Part shown: positions 34,712 through 43,623 of the stretch, in pieces
How positions within the stretch are numbered: position 1 is the first letter of the stretch
Layout of the letters: every line of letters begins with the position of its first letter
Source: DAOUKH01 sp965207995
GTDB lineage: Bacteria > Chloroflexota > Dehalococcoidia > SHYB01
DNA length: 64,000 nucleotides
Direction: 5' to 3'
Assembly: GCA_965207995.1 (NCBI GenBank)
Contig: OZ242299.1
Coordinates: forward strand, 1,054,001-1,118,000
Made by a program: the position numbers and the translations under genes
The notes under the pieces: model-generated
What the model was told of the DNA's origin: nothing
Databases searched by the model: none
Seen by the model: the letters and a program-made list of their open reading frames with translations, nothing else

Positions 34712-35479
34712 ATCGGCAACCGTCTGCAAGACCTCGCCACCATCATCACCGGCGGCGCGTCCGGCATCGGCCGGGCCACGGTCCTGTCGTGTGCCCGGGA
34801 GGGCGCGCGCGTGCTCGCGGCCGACCGTAACGCACGGGGCCTCGAGGAGACCCGCGCGTTGGCCAAGGACGAGGGCCTGTCGGTCGAAACGTTCACCGTG
34901 GACGTCTCCAAGGCCGACATGGTCTCCGGCATGGTCGAGCGGGCGCTCACCGACTTTGGACGCCTGGACGTACTGGTCAACGCCGCCGGCACCCTGATGC
35001 GCACGCCGGCGGTCGCCGAGGTCACCGAGCGGGATTGGGACCTCATGATGTCGACCAACCTGAAGGGGCCGTTCCTCTGCATCCGGGCGGCGGTCCCGGC
35101 GATGATCCAAAACGGCGGCGGCGCCATCGTCAACATCTCTTCGATGGCGGGAGTGCAAGGGGCAAGCGCCTCGGTGCCCTACTCCATCGCCAAGGCGGGG
35201 CTGATCCACCTGACCACCGTCACCGCCAACCAATACACCTCGCTCGGCATCCGCATCAACTGCATAGCCCCCGGCCCGGTGGACACGCCGCAGTCGCGGG
35301 GCGGCACCCAGAGCGCCGAGGCCCTCGCCGAGCTCGGCCAGCTGCACCCGATGGGCCGCATCGGACAACCCGAGGAGATCGCGAGCGTGATCGTGTTCTT
35401 AGCTTCGGGCGAGGCCTCCTACATGAGCGGGCACACCCTCATCGTCGACGGCGGACTGTGGACGGTCAGCAGAGGTTGA
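34712..35479 (+). CDS. Short-chain dehydrogenase/reductase with a non-standard ATC start
   Basis: A 255-residue SDR. The cofactor motif is IITGGASGIGRATVLSC at about residues 11-27, then LVNAAGTLMR, the catalytic Ser in IVNISSMAGVQG, the YxxxK in PYSIAKAGLIHL, and IVDGGLWT at the end. The classical position is written PYSIAK, with Tyr and Lys kept. No ATG, GTG or TTG lies before the cofactor motif: after the stop at 34697 the next usual start is a GTG at 34811, inside the fold. AAGGAG at 34698-34703 stands 8 bases before ATC at 34712, which I take as the start. The gene's substrate is unknown. Confidence 0.88.
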   Translation: MGNRLQDLATIITGGASGIGRATVLSCAREGARVLAADRNARGLEETRALAKDEGLSVETFTVDVSKADMVSGMVERALTDFGRLDVLVNAAGTLMRTPAVAEVTERDWDLMMSTNLKGPFLCIRAAVPAMIQNGGGAIVNISSMAGVQGASASVPYSIAKAGLIHLTTVTANQYTSLGIRINCIAPGPVDTPQSRGGTQSAEALAELGQLHPMGRIGQPEEIASVIVFLASGEASYMSGHTLIVDGGLWTVSRG

Positions 35480-35480
35480 G

Positions 35481-35717
35481 GTGGAGAAGCTCATCGAAAT
35501 AGCGGACCGGGCGGCGGCGGACTACGGCTTCCGTCAGATCGTCCAATGGAGCCCCGACGACATCGTGGGCGAATGGGGCCTCTCCGACCAGGAGGCGGAC
35601 GTGCTCAAGGGGCCGCTCAAGGATGCGCTCGACGAACTGCCGATTCCCGTCGAGCCGGCAGACCTGCCCCGCGAGCAGGAGCGGTTGGCCCGTATTATCC
35701 GGGACGGGTTGAGCTAG
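35481..35717 (+). CDS. Small acidic protein of unknown function
   Basis: A 78-residue protein starting at a GTG one base after the SDR stop. It is helical and acidic: EKLIEIADRAAADYGFRQIV, then the 'VGEWGLSDQEADVLKG' segment and a Pro-rich turn before a last helix EQERLARIIRDGLS. The pattern of an aromatic 'WGLSDxE' turn followed by a helix resembles small subunits of the LigA/extradiol dioxygenase type, but there is no large subunit nearby and I do not call it that. It lies between the SDR and an alpha/beta hydrolase, in the same direction. Confidence 0.65.
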   Translation: MEKLIEIADRAAADYGFRQIVQWSPDDIVGEWGLSDQEADVLKGPLKDALDELPIPVEPADLPREQERLARIIRDGLS

Positions 35718-35727
35718 GGGGAACACC

Positions 35728-36567
35728 ATGCGGCGCGGCTACGCGGACACTGCTTCGGGTCAGGTGCACTACATCACGGAGGGCGACGGCGACGCGCTCG
35801 TGCTGCTGCACCAAGCGCCGCTCTCGGCGAAGACGTACCTCAACCTCATCCCCGAGCTTTCGCCGCGGTTCCGCGTCATCGCCGTCGACACGCCCGGCTG
35901 CGGCAACTCCGACCCGCCGCCCGACGACGCGAAGATCGGCGATCTCTCGGGAGCCGCGGTCGGAGTGCTCGACGCGCTCGGCATCGAGCGGGCGCACGTC
36001 TTCGGCCTCCACACCGGAGCGAGCATCGGCGCAGAGCTCGCCGCCGGCTGGCCGGCGCGGGTAGACCGGCTGGTGCTGATGGGCTTTCCCCTCGTGGAAG
36101 ACCAGGCGGAGCGTGCGGCTCTGCTCGAAGGCCTCCAGGCGCACTCGGAGTCGCTCGCGACCATCGCCGCCGACGGGTCGCACCTGCCCAAGATCTGGGC
36201 CGAGGCCACCATGGCCGTGCTGAAGCACTGGTGGTTCACCGAGACGATGCCGACGCAGGCCGTGCCGGACCACCTCCTGCGGTTCATGGCCCAGTACGCG
36301 GTCGACGCGCAGCTGGCGCGCGAGAACATCTGGCCGGTCTACCGCGCCGTCTTCACCTACGACGCGGCCGCGCGGCTCCCCTCGATTCAAGCACCGACCC
36401 TGCACATCGAGGCCGGCAGCCCCTTCGAGGCCGACTTCTGCCGCCGCAGCGACCGCCTACGCGAGCTGATCCCAAGCCTGGAGACGATGACGCTGGAGCG
36501 GGGCGACGCCAACGCGGCCGAGTTCGCGGCGTCCGACCTCGCGGGCGCGATCAGCGGCTTCCTGTAG
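35728..36567 (+). CDS. Alpha/beta hydrolase with Thr at the nucleophile position
   Basis: A 279-residue alpha/beta hydrolase. HQAPLSAKTYLNLIPELS is the oxyanion region (the usual HG is HQ), VIAVDTPGCGNSDPPP follows, and the nucleophile elbow reads FGLHTGASIGAEL, with Thr96 where Ser is usual. HTGA-type elbows are found in some subfamilies, so this may be a natural variant. The acid and base are less clear; PTLHIEAGSPFE and the end without an obvious His raise doubt that it is a standard hydrolase. It is the last gene of the plus-strand run and converges with an amidohydrolase. Confidence 0.85.
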   Translation: MRRGYADTASGQVHYITEGDGDALVLLHQAPLSAKTYLNLIPELSPRFRVIAVDTPGCGNSDPPPDDAKIGDLSGAAVGVLDALGIERAHVFGLHTGASIGAELAAGWPARVDRLVLMGFPLVEDQAERAALLEGLQAHSESLATIAADGSHLPKIWAEATMAVLKHWWFTETMPTQAVPDHLLRFMAQYAVDAQLARENIWPVYRAVFTYDAAARLPSIQAPTLHIEAGSPFEADFCRRSDRLRELIPSLETMTLERGDANAAEFAASDLAGAISGFL

Positions 36568-36585
36568 CCCCGCCGACGGTCGAGA

Positions 36586-37704
36586 TCAGTCGAAGCGGAA
36601 GAGCCGGGCCGTATTCCCGCCGGCGATCTTCGCCTTCTCGTCGTCGGGCACGCCTTCCAGAATGCCGGCCACGATCTCCCGCGACCGCGGGAAGGTGGAC
36701 TCGGCGTGCGGGTAGTCCGAGCCCCAGCAGAGGCAGTTGATGCCGATGTGGTCGCGGAGCCGCACGGCGAGCGCGTCCTCCTGGAAGCTGATGAAGACGC
36801 TGTTGTGGAAAAGGTCGCTGGGGATGGCGTCGGTGCTGAAGCGGGGAACGAAATCCACCGGCCGCTGGGTGTAGACGTTGTCCATCTTGTCGAGGAAGTA
36901 GGCCGCCCAGGCCGCCTCGTACTCGATCGCGCCGACCCTGAGTTTGGGGTAGCGGTCGAAGACGCCGGCGAACATCATCCAGACGATCGCGTTTCGGGCG
37001 CGCAGGTCGGAGTTCGTCAGCTCATAGGGGTCGGACAAGACCTTCAGGGTCAACTCGGGCGCTTCGGGCCACCACCGCGCCGTGCCGACGTGGAAGGTCA
37101 GGGGCATTTCGAGGTCCTGCGCCGCGGCCCATAGCGGCTCGTAGACCGGGTCGTAGTAGGGCGGCTCCAGCGGCCCGACCGGGATCATCGCCCCGCCCAG
37201 GCCCATCTTCGCCGCCCGCTCCAGCTCCGCCACGGCCTCGGCGACGTCGTCGACGTTGAGCATCGCCAGGCCCCGGAGGCGGTTGGGATACGGCTGGCAA
37301 TACTCAGCCAGCCAATCGTTGTACGCGCGAAACATCGCCGACACCAAATCGCCCGCCGGGATCATCCACCCAGAAAGCGAAATCGACGGATACAGCACGT
37401 CGCCGGTGACGCCGTCCAGGTCCATATTCTTGACGCGGACGTGGGGGTCGTAGCCCGCCACGGGGACCTCCCCATACCGGCCCACCATGGAGAGCTTCTC
37501 CCGCTCTTCGAACCGCAGGCCCGCCTGGAGGTTGCTCCCCATCAGCCCGAACCGGATGTTTCCGTCGGCGTACCACTGGTCGGTGTTGTTCTCATGGACG
37601 ACGTAGGGGGCACGGTCCTTGAACGCGGCCTCGATGCGCGTCTGCCAGAGGTCCGGCGGTTCGAAGACGTGGGAGTCGGAGGAGAAGAGCCTGTAAGAAG
37701 CCAT
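36586..37704 (-). CDS. Amidohydrolase family (amidohydrolase_2) metal-dependent hydrolase or decarboxylase
   Basis: A 372-residue TIM-barrel protein. Its start SSDSHVFEPPDLW is typical of a subgroup in which the HxH motif is reduced to DSH. LTFHVGTARWW gives a metal-binding His and CWGSDYPHAESTFP carries the C-terminal Asp. Relatives include 2-pyrone and acroyl decarboxylases and lactonases. A paralogue lies 34 bases upstream. Both end the minus-strand operon that starts with the ABC ATPases, so the substrate is probably what this importer takes up. Confidence 0.91.
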   Translation of the reverse strand: MASYRLFSSDSHVFEPPDLWQTRIEAAFKDRAPYVVHENNTDQWYADGNIRFGLMGSNLQAGLRFEEREKLSMVGRYGEVPVAGYDPHVRVKNMDLDGVTGDVLYPSISLSGWMIPAGDLVSAMFRAYNDWLAEYCQPYPNRLRGLAMLNVDDVAEAVAELERAAKMGLGGAMIPVGPLEPPYYDPVYEPLWAAAQDLEMPLTFHVGTARWWPEAPELTLKVLSDPYELTNSDLRARNAIVWMMFAGVFDRYPKLRVGAIEYEAAWAAYFLDKMDNVYTQRPVDFVPRFSTDAIPSDLFHNSVFISFQEDALAVRLRDHIGINCLCWGSDYPHAESTFPRSREIVAGILEGVPDDEKAKIAGGNTARLFRFD

Positions 37705-37738
37705 CGCTCGCGGTCCTTAGCCTCCCGGAGCGGGCGCC

Positions 37739-38869
37739 CTAGTTGATGTTGTAGAGGCGCGCCGCGTTGAGCGCCGTGATCTTCCGCCGCTCTTCCTCGG
37801 TGACGTCGCCCAAGATGTCCTCGAGGATTTCCCGCGACCGCGGGAACGTCGACTCCGCGTGGGGATAGTCGGAGCCCCAGCAGAGGTTGTCCACACCGAT
37901 GATGTCCCGGTCGCGGACGCCGAGCCCGTCCTCTTGGAAGCTGTGGTAGACGTTCCGGCGCATGAAGTCGGTCGGCACAGCCCCGTCCTTGAAGCGGTAG
38001 GGGGTCAGCTGTTTGCGCTCGCGGTAGACGTAGTCCAGCCGCCCCATGAAGAAGGGGAGCCAGGCCAGCTCATGCTCCAGTTGGATGAACTTGAGCGTCG
38101 GATACCGCTCGCAGATGCCCGAGAAGATGATGTGGCACAGGGTCATGCGCACCCAGTACTCGTTGTTGGCCCGCGTCGCGCCCGAAGGAGTGACGTTCGT
38201 CTGGTTCTTCCCCGGCGTCGGCAGCGACCCCGGACGGTTCGTGCCGACATGAAGGCTGATCGGCAGGCCCGCCTCTTCGGCGGCCGCCCAGAAAGGCTCA
38301 TATCGTGGCTGATCGTACGACTCGCCCGGCCTGGGAAAGACGCTGATCATGGCACCGCCCAGCCCATTCTTGGCGACCCGGTAGAGCTCTTGGATCCCGG
38401 CCTCGATGTCGTCGTCCAGGACCAGCATGGCGACGCCCTTTAGGCGGTCGGTGTCCGCGCTGCAGAAGTCGGCCAGCCAGTCGTTGTAGGCGGCGAAGAT
38501 TTCCCGTGTGAGCGCGGGGTCCTCGACCGCGCTGTACATGTGAAGCCCGACCGAGGGGTAGATGAGGTCCGAGTGGATGCCGTCCTGGTCCATATCGACC
38601 AGCCGGGGAGCCGGCTCATAGGCCCCGGGGATGATCCCGGTGATCTTTCCCTCGAGCTTGATGTCCTCCGGCGTCTCAAAGCGGAGGCCCGCCGCGGTGA
38701 GACCGCCGAGGGTCGCCCCGATGGGCTTCTCGTCGACGTAGAAGTCGTCGTTCTCGCCCTTGATCAGGACGGGAGCCCGGTCCTTGAACTTGCCGGTCAT
38801 CCGTTCCGTCCAGAGACCGGGCGGCTCCACGATGTGGGAGTCTGAAGAAATGATCTTGTGTTCGTCCAT
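37739..38869 (-). CDS. Amidohydrolase family (amidohydrolase_2) metal-dependent hydrolase or decarboxylase, paralogue
   Basis: A 376-residue TIM-barrel protein, similar to the next gene from end to end: ISSDSHIVEPPGLWTERM at the start, ISLHVGTNRPG in the middle and CWGSDYPHAESTFPRSREIL near the end. Two copies side by side suggest either two successive steps or a heteromeric enzyme. It is encoded between the EthD-like gene and its paralogue, in the same direction. Confidence 0.91.
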   Translation of the reverse strand: MDEHKIISSDSHIVEPPGLWTERMTGKFKDRAPVLIKGENDDFYVDEKPIGATLGGLTAAGLRFETPEDIKLEGKITGIIPGAYEPAPRLVDMDQDGIHSDLIYPSVGLHMYSAVEDPALTREIFAAYNDWLADFCSADTDRLKGVAMLVLDDDIEAGIQELYRVAKNGLGGAMISVFPRPGESYDQPRYEPFWAAAEEAGLPISLHVGTNRPGSLPTPGKNQTNVTPSGATRANNEYWVRMTLCHIIFSGICERYPTLKFIQLEHELAWLPFFMGRLDYVYRERKQLTPYRFKDGAVPTDFMRRNVYHSFQEDGLGVRDRDIIGVDNLCWGSDYPHAESTFPRSREILEDILGDVTEEERRKITALNAARLYNIN

Positions 38870-38959
38870 ATCGCGGACTCCTTGCAGACCCTCCGGAGCG
38901 CCGATTATAGCATAGCGCCGGGGGCGCTCCCTTCCGTTGCCAAGCTGAACGGGCGCGGC

Positions 38960-39676
38960 CTATTTCGCGCCGATACGCACCGCGACATTGATCAGGTTCC
39001 TGCGCACCGCCTGCCGCATGCGCGGGCCGTCCGGGTGGGCTCGCGCCGCGGTGAGCCGGGGGTTGTCGTCGCGGTAAACGTCGGGGCTCTCGACCTCCCA
39101 CATGATGACGTACGTCGGCTCCGCGGCGACGTGCTCGTGCAGCTCGTCCGGCTCGAATTTGTCGACGCGCCGCCCGATGCGGCCCGCCATGAACCCCGGA
39201 ACCGCGGCGAGCTCCGGGAAGACGTCCCGTTCCTGCCACCGAAGGTACTCCGCCTCCATGGACGGGTCCAAGTCCATGCGCGCGGTGAACAGGCACGGCG
39301 TTGCCGGCGGTGATCCGGCCCCAATCGTCACGAACGTCTCGTACACCGCCCGCGAACTGTCGAGGAAATAGGCCGCCATCGCCTGCGCGCCCGGCCGGCC
39401 GGGGTCGTCCTTCGCCAGACAGCCGGGCCGGGGACACGGGGGGTCGCAGATGCACATCACCCCGAAGGCCGGCGAGTCGAAGACGTCGAGGTCCGGGACC
39501 TCGAAAAGCTGCAGATACTCCGGCTCTCCCTGCACCGACTTGAAGGTGACGGCGCTGTGGAAGCCGGCGTCCAGGAGGTCGGGGAAGTGCCGGGCATCGC
39601 ACCAACGCTCGAACCGCTCCGCGGTCCCTGCCGGTATGTTGAACCGGGAGGTGAAGAGGAGGTCCCCGCTAGGCAT
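38960..39676 (-). CDS. EthD-like protein with two ferredoxin-like domains
   Basis: A 238-residue protein. The start at ATG 39676 leaves MPSGDLLFTSRFNIP as the N-terminus and overlaps the DppC gene by 8 bases. It appears to contain two dimeric alpha/beta-barrel halves, each with a strand followed by a Trp-containing helix (FERWCDARHFPDLLDAG and YLRWQERDVFPELAAVPG). Several Cys form a cluster in the linker (MCICDPPCPRPGCLA), which could bind metal or zinc. EthD-like proteins accompany degradation enzymes, but their chemistry is uncertain. A related two-domain protein is at 49050-49739. Confidence 0.75.
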   Translation of the reverse strand: MPSGDLLFTSRFNIPAGTAERFERWCDARHFPDLLDAGFHSAVTFKSVQGEPEYLQLFEVPDLDVFDSPAFGVMCICDPPCPRPGCLAKDDPGRPGAQAMAAYFLDSSRAVYETFVTIGAGSPPATPCLFTARMDLDPSMEAEYLRWQERDVFPELAAVPGFMAGRIGRRVDKFEPDELHEHVAAEPTYVIMWEVESPDVYRDDNPRLTAARAHPDGPRMRQAVRRNLINVAVRIGAK

Positions 39677-40571
39677 TGGGAGTCTCCTGGGCCGGAGACG
39701 CGTCCGCCTCTTCTGCGGCCTTTTTCTTCGGGCGGGCGATCCCAAGCCTCGCCGTCTTGGGGTTGATCGTCTCGTTCAGGCCGTCGCCGACAAGGTTCAG
39801 TGACAGGACGACAAGGAGGATCGCGAGGCCGGGGAAGATGGCGGTCCACGGGGCGTAGCGGAGCTCCCGCTGCGCGGTGAAGACCATGCGGCCCCAGCTC
39901 GATGTGTTGGGGTCGGCGAGGCCGAGGAAGCTCAAACCGGCCTCGGAGAGGATCGCCTGGCTCATCAGGAAGGTCGCCGTGACGAGGATGATCGGCATCG
40001 CCGAGGGGAGTATCTCCCGGAAGATGATCGTGAGATGCCCCGCGCCAACGGCTCTGGCCGCTTCGACGAACTGACGCTGCCTGAACGCGATGTACTCGCC
40101 CCTGACCAGGCGCGCCGTCACCGGCCAGAAGGCGACCGTCAGCGCCAGCACGATGTTCCAGTTGGTCGAGCCCAGCATGGCGACCAGGAGAATGGCCAGC
40201 AGCACCCGGGGGATCACGAAGAACATGTCGATGAACCGCGACAGGATGAAGTCGGGCCAGCCGCCGAAGTACCCCGCGAACGAGCCCACCACGATGCCGA
40301 TGGCCGTTGATATAGCGATGGTGGTCACCGCGAGGAGCAGCGTCGTCCGGGCGCCCCAAAGGATCTCGCTGAAGATCTGTCGCCCGAGGGAGTCGGTGCC
40401 GAACCAGTGGGAGGCGGAGGGCGCCAGGGTCGAAATTGCCAAGTCCGTGTCCAGGGAGGGGGCCGGGGCGATGAGCGGCGCCAGCAGGCCGACGATCACG
40501 AAGAGGAGCACGACGATGAGCCCCGCGAGTGCGAGCCGCCGTTGGCTGAACCTTCTCCAAAACAGCGCCAT
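39669..40571 (-). CDS. ABC transporter permease, DppC/OppC type
   Basis: A 300-residue inner-membrane protein of DppC type: LALAGLIVVLLFVIVGLLAPL is the first membrane helix, then WFGTDSLGRQIFSEILWGAR, the EAA loop FVEAARAVGAGHLTIIFRE, and SSWGRMVFTAQ. The tail is charged and rich in Lys and Glu. It starts 4 bases after the partner DppB gene stops and overlaps the EthD-like gene. Confidence 0.95.
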   Translation of the reverse strand: MALFWRRFSQRRLALAGLIVVLLFVIVGLLAPLIAPAPSLDTDLAISTLAPSASHWFGTDSLGRQIFSEILWGARTTLLLAVTTIAISTAIGIVVGSFAGYFGGWPDFILSRFIDMFFVIPRVLLAILLVAMLGSTNWNIVLALTVAFWPVTARLVRGEYIAFRQRQFVEAARAVGAGHLTIIFREILPSAMPIILVTATFLMSQAILSEAGLSFLGLADPNTSSWGRMVFTAQRELRYAPWTAIFPGLAILLVVLSLNLVGDGLNETINPKTARLGIARPKKKAAEEADASPAQETPNA

Positions 40572-40575
40572 CAGC

Positions 40576-41595
40576 TCACGTGCCCCTTCGCACCCTGGGA
40601 TCGGCGAGCCCGTACACGACGTCGACGATCAGGTTGATGGCGATCACCAGAACGGCAGTGATGAAGAAGATGCCCTGGACCAGCGGGTAGTCGCGGGCGA
40701 GGAGCGCATCGAACATCAAGCGCCCGATTCCCGGCCACGCGAAGACGGTCTCCACCAGCACCGCGCCGCCGAGGAGGTAGGTCAGGCTGATGCCGATCAG
40801 CGTGACCATGGGAAGGAGGCTGTTCCGGAGAACGTGTCTGTTGAAGGTACGCCGCTCACCGAGCCCCTTGGCCCTCGCGGTCAGGACGTAGTTCTCGGTC
40901 GATTGCTCCAGGATGCTCGTCCGGCTGAAGCGCGCGTACATCGCCATGCTGATGAGGCTCAGCGAGAAGACCGGCAGGATGGCGTGCTTGACCACCGACC
41001 AGTAGTAGGCCAGCGTCCCCGAGTCGAGCCGCGGGTCGACGAAGCCGCCCACGGGGAAGATCTCCAGTCGCACCGAGAACAGGAAGATCAGCATGATCGC
41101 GACCCAGAACTCCGGCGTCGAATAGCCCACCAGCGAAATCAGCCGGAGCCCGTTGTCGCGCGCCGAATTCGGCTTCCTCGCGGAGTAGATGCCCAGCAGC
41201 GTCCCCGCTACAAGACCGAGGATCAGCGCCGGCACCATGAGGATGAACGTCTCGGGCAGGGCGTTGAGCACCACGTTCAGCACGCCGTCGTTGAACCGCG
41301 ACGACTGGCCGAGGTCGCCTTGGACGAGGTCGCCGACGTAGCGGCCGTACTGCTCCAGGATAGGCTTGTCCAAGCCGAGCTGGGCGCGGAACTCTTCGAG
41401 CTGTTCGGCGGTGAAGGCCGAACCGGAGCCGTACCGATAGTTGATAGCGTCGCCAGGCGCGGCGTGCAACAGGAAGAACAGCAGGCTGATGACGAAGAGC
41501 ACCGTCGCCGCGACCGCGATGAGGCGCAGCCCAACGAGTCGCACGACGCGCGCGTCGGGGAGCGGTGGTCTGAAGGCCCGTGGCATATCTGGCAT
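40576..41595 (-). CDS. ABC transporter permease, DppB/OppB type
   Basis: A 339-residue inner-membrane protein. After a positively charged start comes the helix LIAVAATVLFVISLLFFLLH, and AAPGDAINYRYGSG. The EAA loop is YVLTARAKGLGERRTFNRHV, and the final part has ETVFAWPGIGRLMFDALLAR and RDYPLVQG, which are conserved in the family. It lies 156 bases downstream of the binding protein gene, after a hairpin. Confidence 0.95.
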   Translation of the reverse strand: MPDMPRAFRPPLPDARVVRLVGLRLIAVAATVLFVISLLFFLLHAAPGDAINYRYGSGSAFTAEQLEEFRAQLGLDKPILEQYGRYVGDLVQGDLGQSSRFNDGVLNVVLNALPETFILMVPALILGLVAGTLLGIYSARKPNSARDNGLRLISLVGYSTPEFWVAIMLIFLFSVRLEIFPVGGFVDPRLDSGTLAYYWSVVKHAILPVFSLSLISMAMYARFSRTSILEQSTENYVLTARAKGLGERRTFNRHVLRNSLLPMVTLIGISLTYLLGGAVLVETVFAWPGIGRLMFDALLARDYPLVQGIFFITAVLVIAINLIVDVVYGLADPRVRRGT

Positions 41596-41645
41596 TTCCC
41601 GCCCAACGGGTCCTAGCGCGCGTTCATCCGCCCCTCAAAGAGAAG

Positions 41646-41674
41646 CGTGGGCCTTGCCGACGGCAAGGCCCACG
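41646..41674 (-). terminator. 14-base-pair hairpin between the binding protein and permease genes
   Basis: CGTGGGCCTTGCCG and its exact complement are separated by one base, giving a very strong stem (effective loop of a few bases). On the minus strand it follows the binding protein stop by about 78 bases, without a T run. It probably stabilises the binding protein message or lowers permease expression. Confidence 0.55.
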
Positions 41675-41751
41675 TCATCCTCTCATCCTGTTAGCGGTCG
41701 GCGCGGGCCGCCCGCTTCTGTGAACGCGCTATGGCTGCTTCGCCGACGCTG

Positions 41752-43578
41752 CTACTCCTCGTCCCACGCGATGTCGAACGGTTCGAGGGGCGGCTCGGTG
41801 AAGATGCCCCAGCCCAGCGGCAGGTTCAGCACCCTGGCGTCCGCGACCATGTTGGAGAGCACCGTCGTGATCGGGATTGTCGGCAGCTCGTCGGCGAGCA
41901 CCTCTTGGACCTGGCGCATCGCGTCGACCTGCTCGTTCCCGGCCGTGCTCAAAAACTTCGCCATGTTCTCGTCGAAGACGGGGCTGTTGAGCGTGAAGTT
42001 GTTGCTCCAGTAGGTCCCCGTGCCCGGAACGATGCGGGCGCTGTTGAAGTAGCCGTTCATGATGAACGGAATCGTCCACATGTTGAGCTGCAGCACGACG
42101 TTGTAGCCGCTCCAAGGGTCGTCGACGGGCGCCTCGTATATCTTGGCGAACGGCGCGATCTCGTCGCCCTGGTCTATCGACACCTCGATGCCGACTTCCT
42201 TCCAATAACCGAACACGGCGTCGGCCAGCTCCGGCGCGGGGAAGGTCGGATAGCCGATGAACTTGAGCTCAAAGCGCGTGCCGTCCGACCCTCTGGCATA
42301 ACCGGCCTCGTCGAGAAGCTGTTCCGCTCTCGCCGGGTCGTAGTTGTACCGGCCCATGAAGTCGCCCTGGAACCGCACGCCGTTGGGGCCCGCGTGCGAG
42401 ATGTGCCCGCCGGCCACCGTTACGGTGTTCAGGTACAGCTTCTCAACGATGGTGTCCCGGTCGATCGCATGGGCGAGCGCGTGCCGGACGCGCTTGTCGT
42501 CCAAGGGCGGGATGTTGTTGTTGAGCCAGAACGTGTCCTGGTCGCCGCTCACCGGCGCAAGCTGGATCACCTGGAACCGATCGTCGTCTCGGAAGCGCGC
42601 CACGTCTCGCGGCGGCAGGGGCGGGAAGGCCGGGCTCACGTGAATCTCGCCCCGGTCAAGGGCCGCCACCGTCGCGTCCGCGTCGGGAATGATCCGGTAG
42701 ATGATCCGGTTGAAGTAAGGCGGGGCGCCTCTCCACTCCGGGTTGCGGACCAGCGTAACGTGGCTGCCCTGGCTCCACTCCCCGAGCATGTAGGGCCCGG
42801 CCACCACCGGGTCATTGTTGGTGGGATGGTTGGCCATTTCCGTGCCTTCGTAGATGTGCTTCGGCACGATGGGGCCGTACTGCGGCGTCAGGAGACCCCA
42901 CAACTCTTGCGGGTTGTTCAGGTTCAGGACGACCTCGTCGTCCGCCGGAGTCTCGATGCTGGCGACGTTGCTCCAGAAGATGCCGCCGAAGGGGTGGTTG
43001 TTGAGCAGCGCGTCCCCGATGCTGAACTCGACGTCCGCCGAGGTGACCGGTTGTCCGTCGCTCCAGACCCAGTCGTCGCTGAGCTTGAACGCATAGCGGG
43101 TCCGCTCGGCGTTCACTTCCCAAGACTCGGCCAGCCGCGGGATCGGTTGTCCGTTCGCGTCGGTTGTCACCAAAGAGGTGGCCATGAACATGCCGGGCAT
43201 GCTGAAGCCTTGCAGCGTGAACGCCCACTGCAGCGTCGTGGGGTCGGCGGCAAGCCGGATCACCAAGTCCTCTTGCTCAGGCGGTGCGGCGGTCGGAGGA
43301 ACGGCCGTTGCCGTGGGCGCCGGCATGGCCGTCGCCGTCGGCGCCGGCATGGCCGTCGCCGTGGCCTTGGGCATCATGGCATCGCCCCCTGCCGGCCCTT
43401 CGGGTCCCGCCGGTCCCGACGGGCCTGCCGGTCCCGCTGGGCCTGCCGGTCCTGCTGGGCCTGCCGGTCCCGCTGGGCCTGCCGGTCCTTGAGCCCCCTC
43501 GCAGGCCGTCAAGACGAGAACGATCGCTAGGAGCATGCCAAATAGAGCAAATACGGGTTTAGTCCTCCGTCTCATCAC
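41752..43578 (-). CDS. ABC transporter substrate-binding lipoprotein with a collagen-like stalk, SBP_bac_5 family
   Basis: A 608-residue exported protein. The lipobox ends at Cys26 (VLVLTACEG). Immediately after it are eleven GPx triplets (mostly GPA, with GPS and GPE), then the repeat 'ATAMPAP' and a Pro/Thr linker up to about residue 98. The family 5 binding domain follows: LAESWEVNAERTRYAFKLSD, WSDGQPVTSADVEFSI, VAGPYMLGEWSQGSHVTLVR and RHALAHAIDRDTIVEKLYL. The GPA repeats could trimerise like collagen, which would be unusual for a binding protein. It lies between the ATPase and permease genes of the same operon. Confidence 0.93.
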   Translation of the reverse strand: MMRRRTKPVFALFGMLLAIVLVLTACEGAQGPAGPAGPAGPAGPAGPAGPAGPSGPAGPEGPAGGDAMMPKATATAMPAPTATAMPAPTATAVPPTAAPPEQEDLVIRLAADPTTLQWAFTLQGFSMPGMFMATSLVTTDANGQPIPRLAESWEVNAERTRYAFKLSDDWVWSDGQPVTSADVEFSIGDALLNNHPFGGIFWSNVASIETPADDEVVLNLNNPQELWGLLTPQYGPIVPKHIYEGTEMANHPTNNDPVVAGPYMLGEWSQGSHVTLVRNPEWRGAPPYFNRIIYRIIPDADATVAALDRGEIHVSPAFPPLPPRDVARFRDDDRFQVIQLAPVSGDQDTFWLNNNIPPLDDKRVRHALAHAIDRDTIVEKLYLNTVTVAGGHISHAGPNGVRFQGDFMGRYNYDPARAEQLLDEAGYARGSDGTRFELKFIGYPTFPAPELADAVFGYWKEVGIEVSIDQGDEIAPFAKIYEAPVDDPWSGYNVVLQLNMWTIPFIMNGYFNSARIVPGTGTYWSNNFTLNSPVFDENMAKFLSTAGNEQVDAMRQVQEVLADELPTIPITTVLSNMVADARVLNLPLGWGIFTEPPLEPFDIAWDEE

Positions 43579-43623
43579 CGAACTCCTTCCCGGATAGCCG
43601 CACCTCGGACGTATTCGAACATT

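Noticed and set aside
33686..35368. 560-codon open frame on the minus strand opposite the esterase and SDR genes
   Set aside because: It is antisense to two genes with clear catalytic motifs and has no domain of its own.
41731..43530. 599-codon open frame on the plus strand opposite the ABC binding protein with GPA repeats
   Set aside because: It is antisense noise; the collagen-like repeat reads as Arg/Ala/Gly-type text, and the minus-strand frame has a lipobox and a full binding domain.
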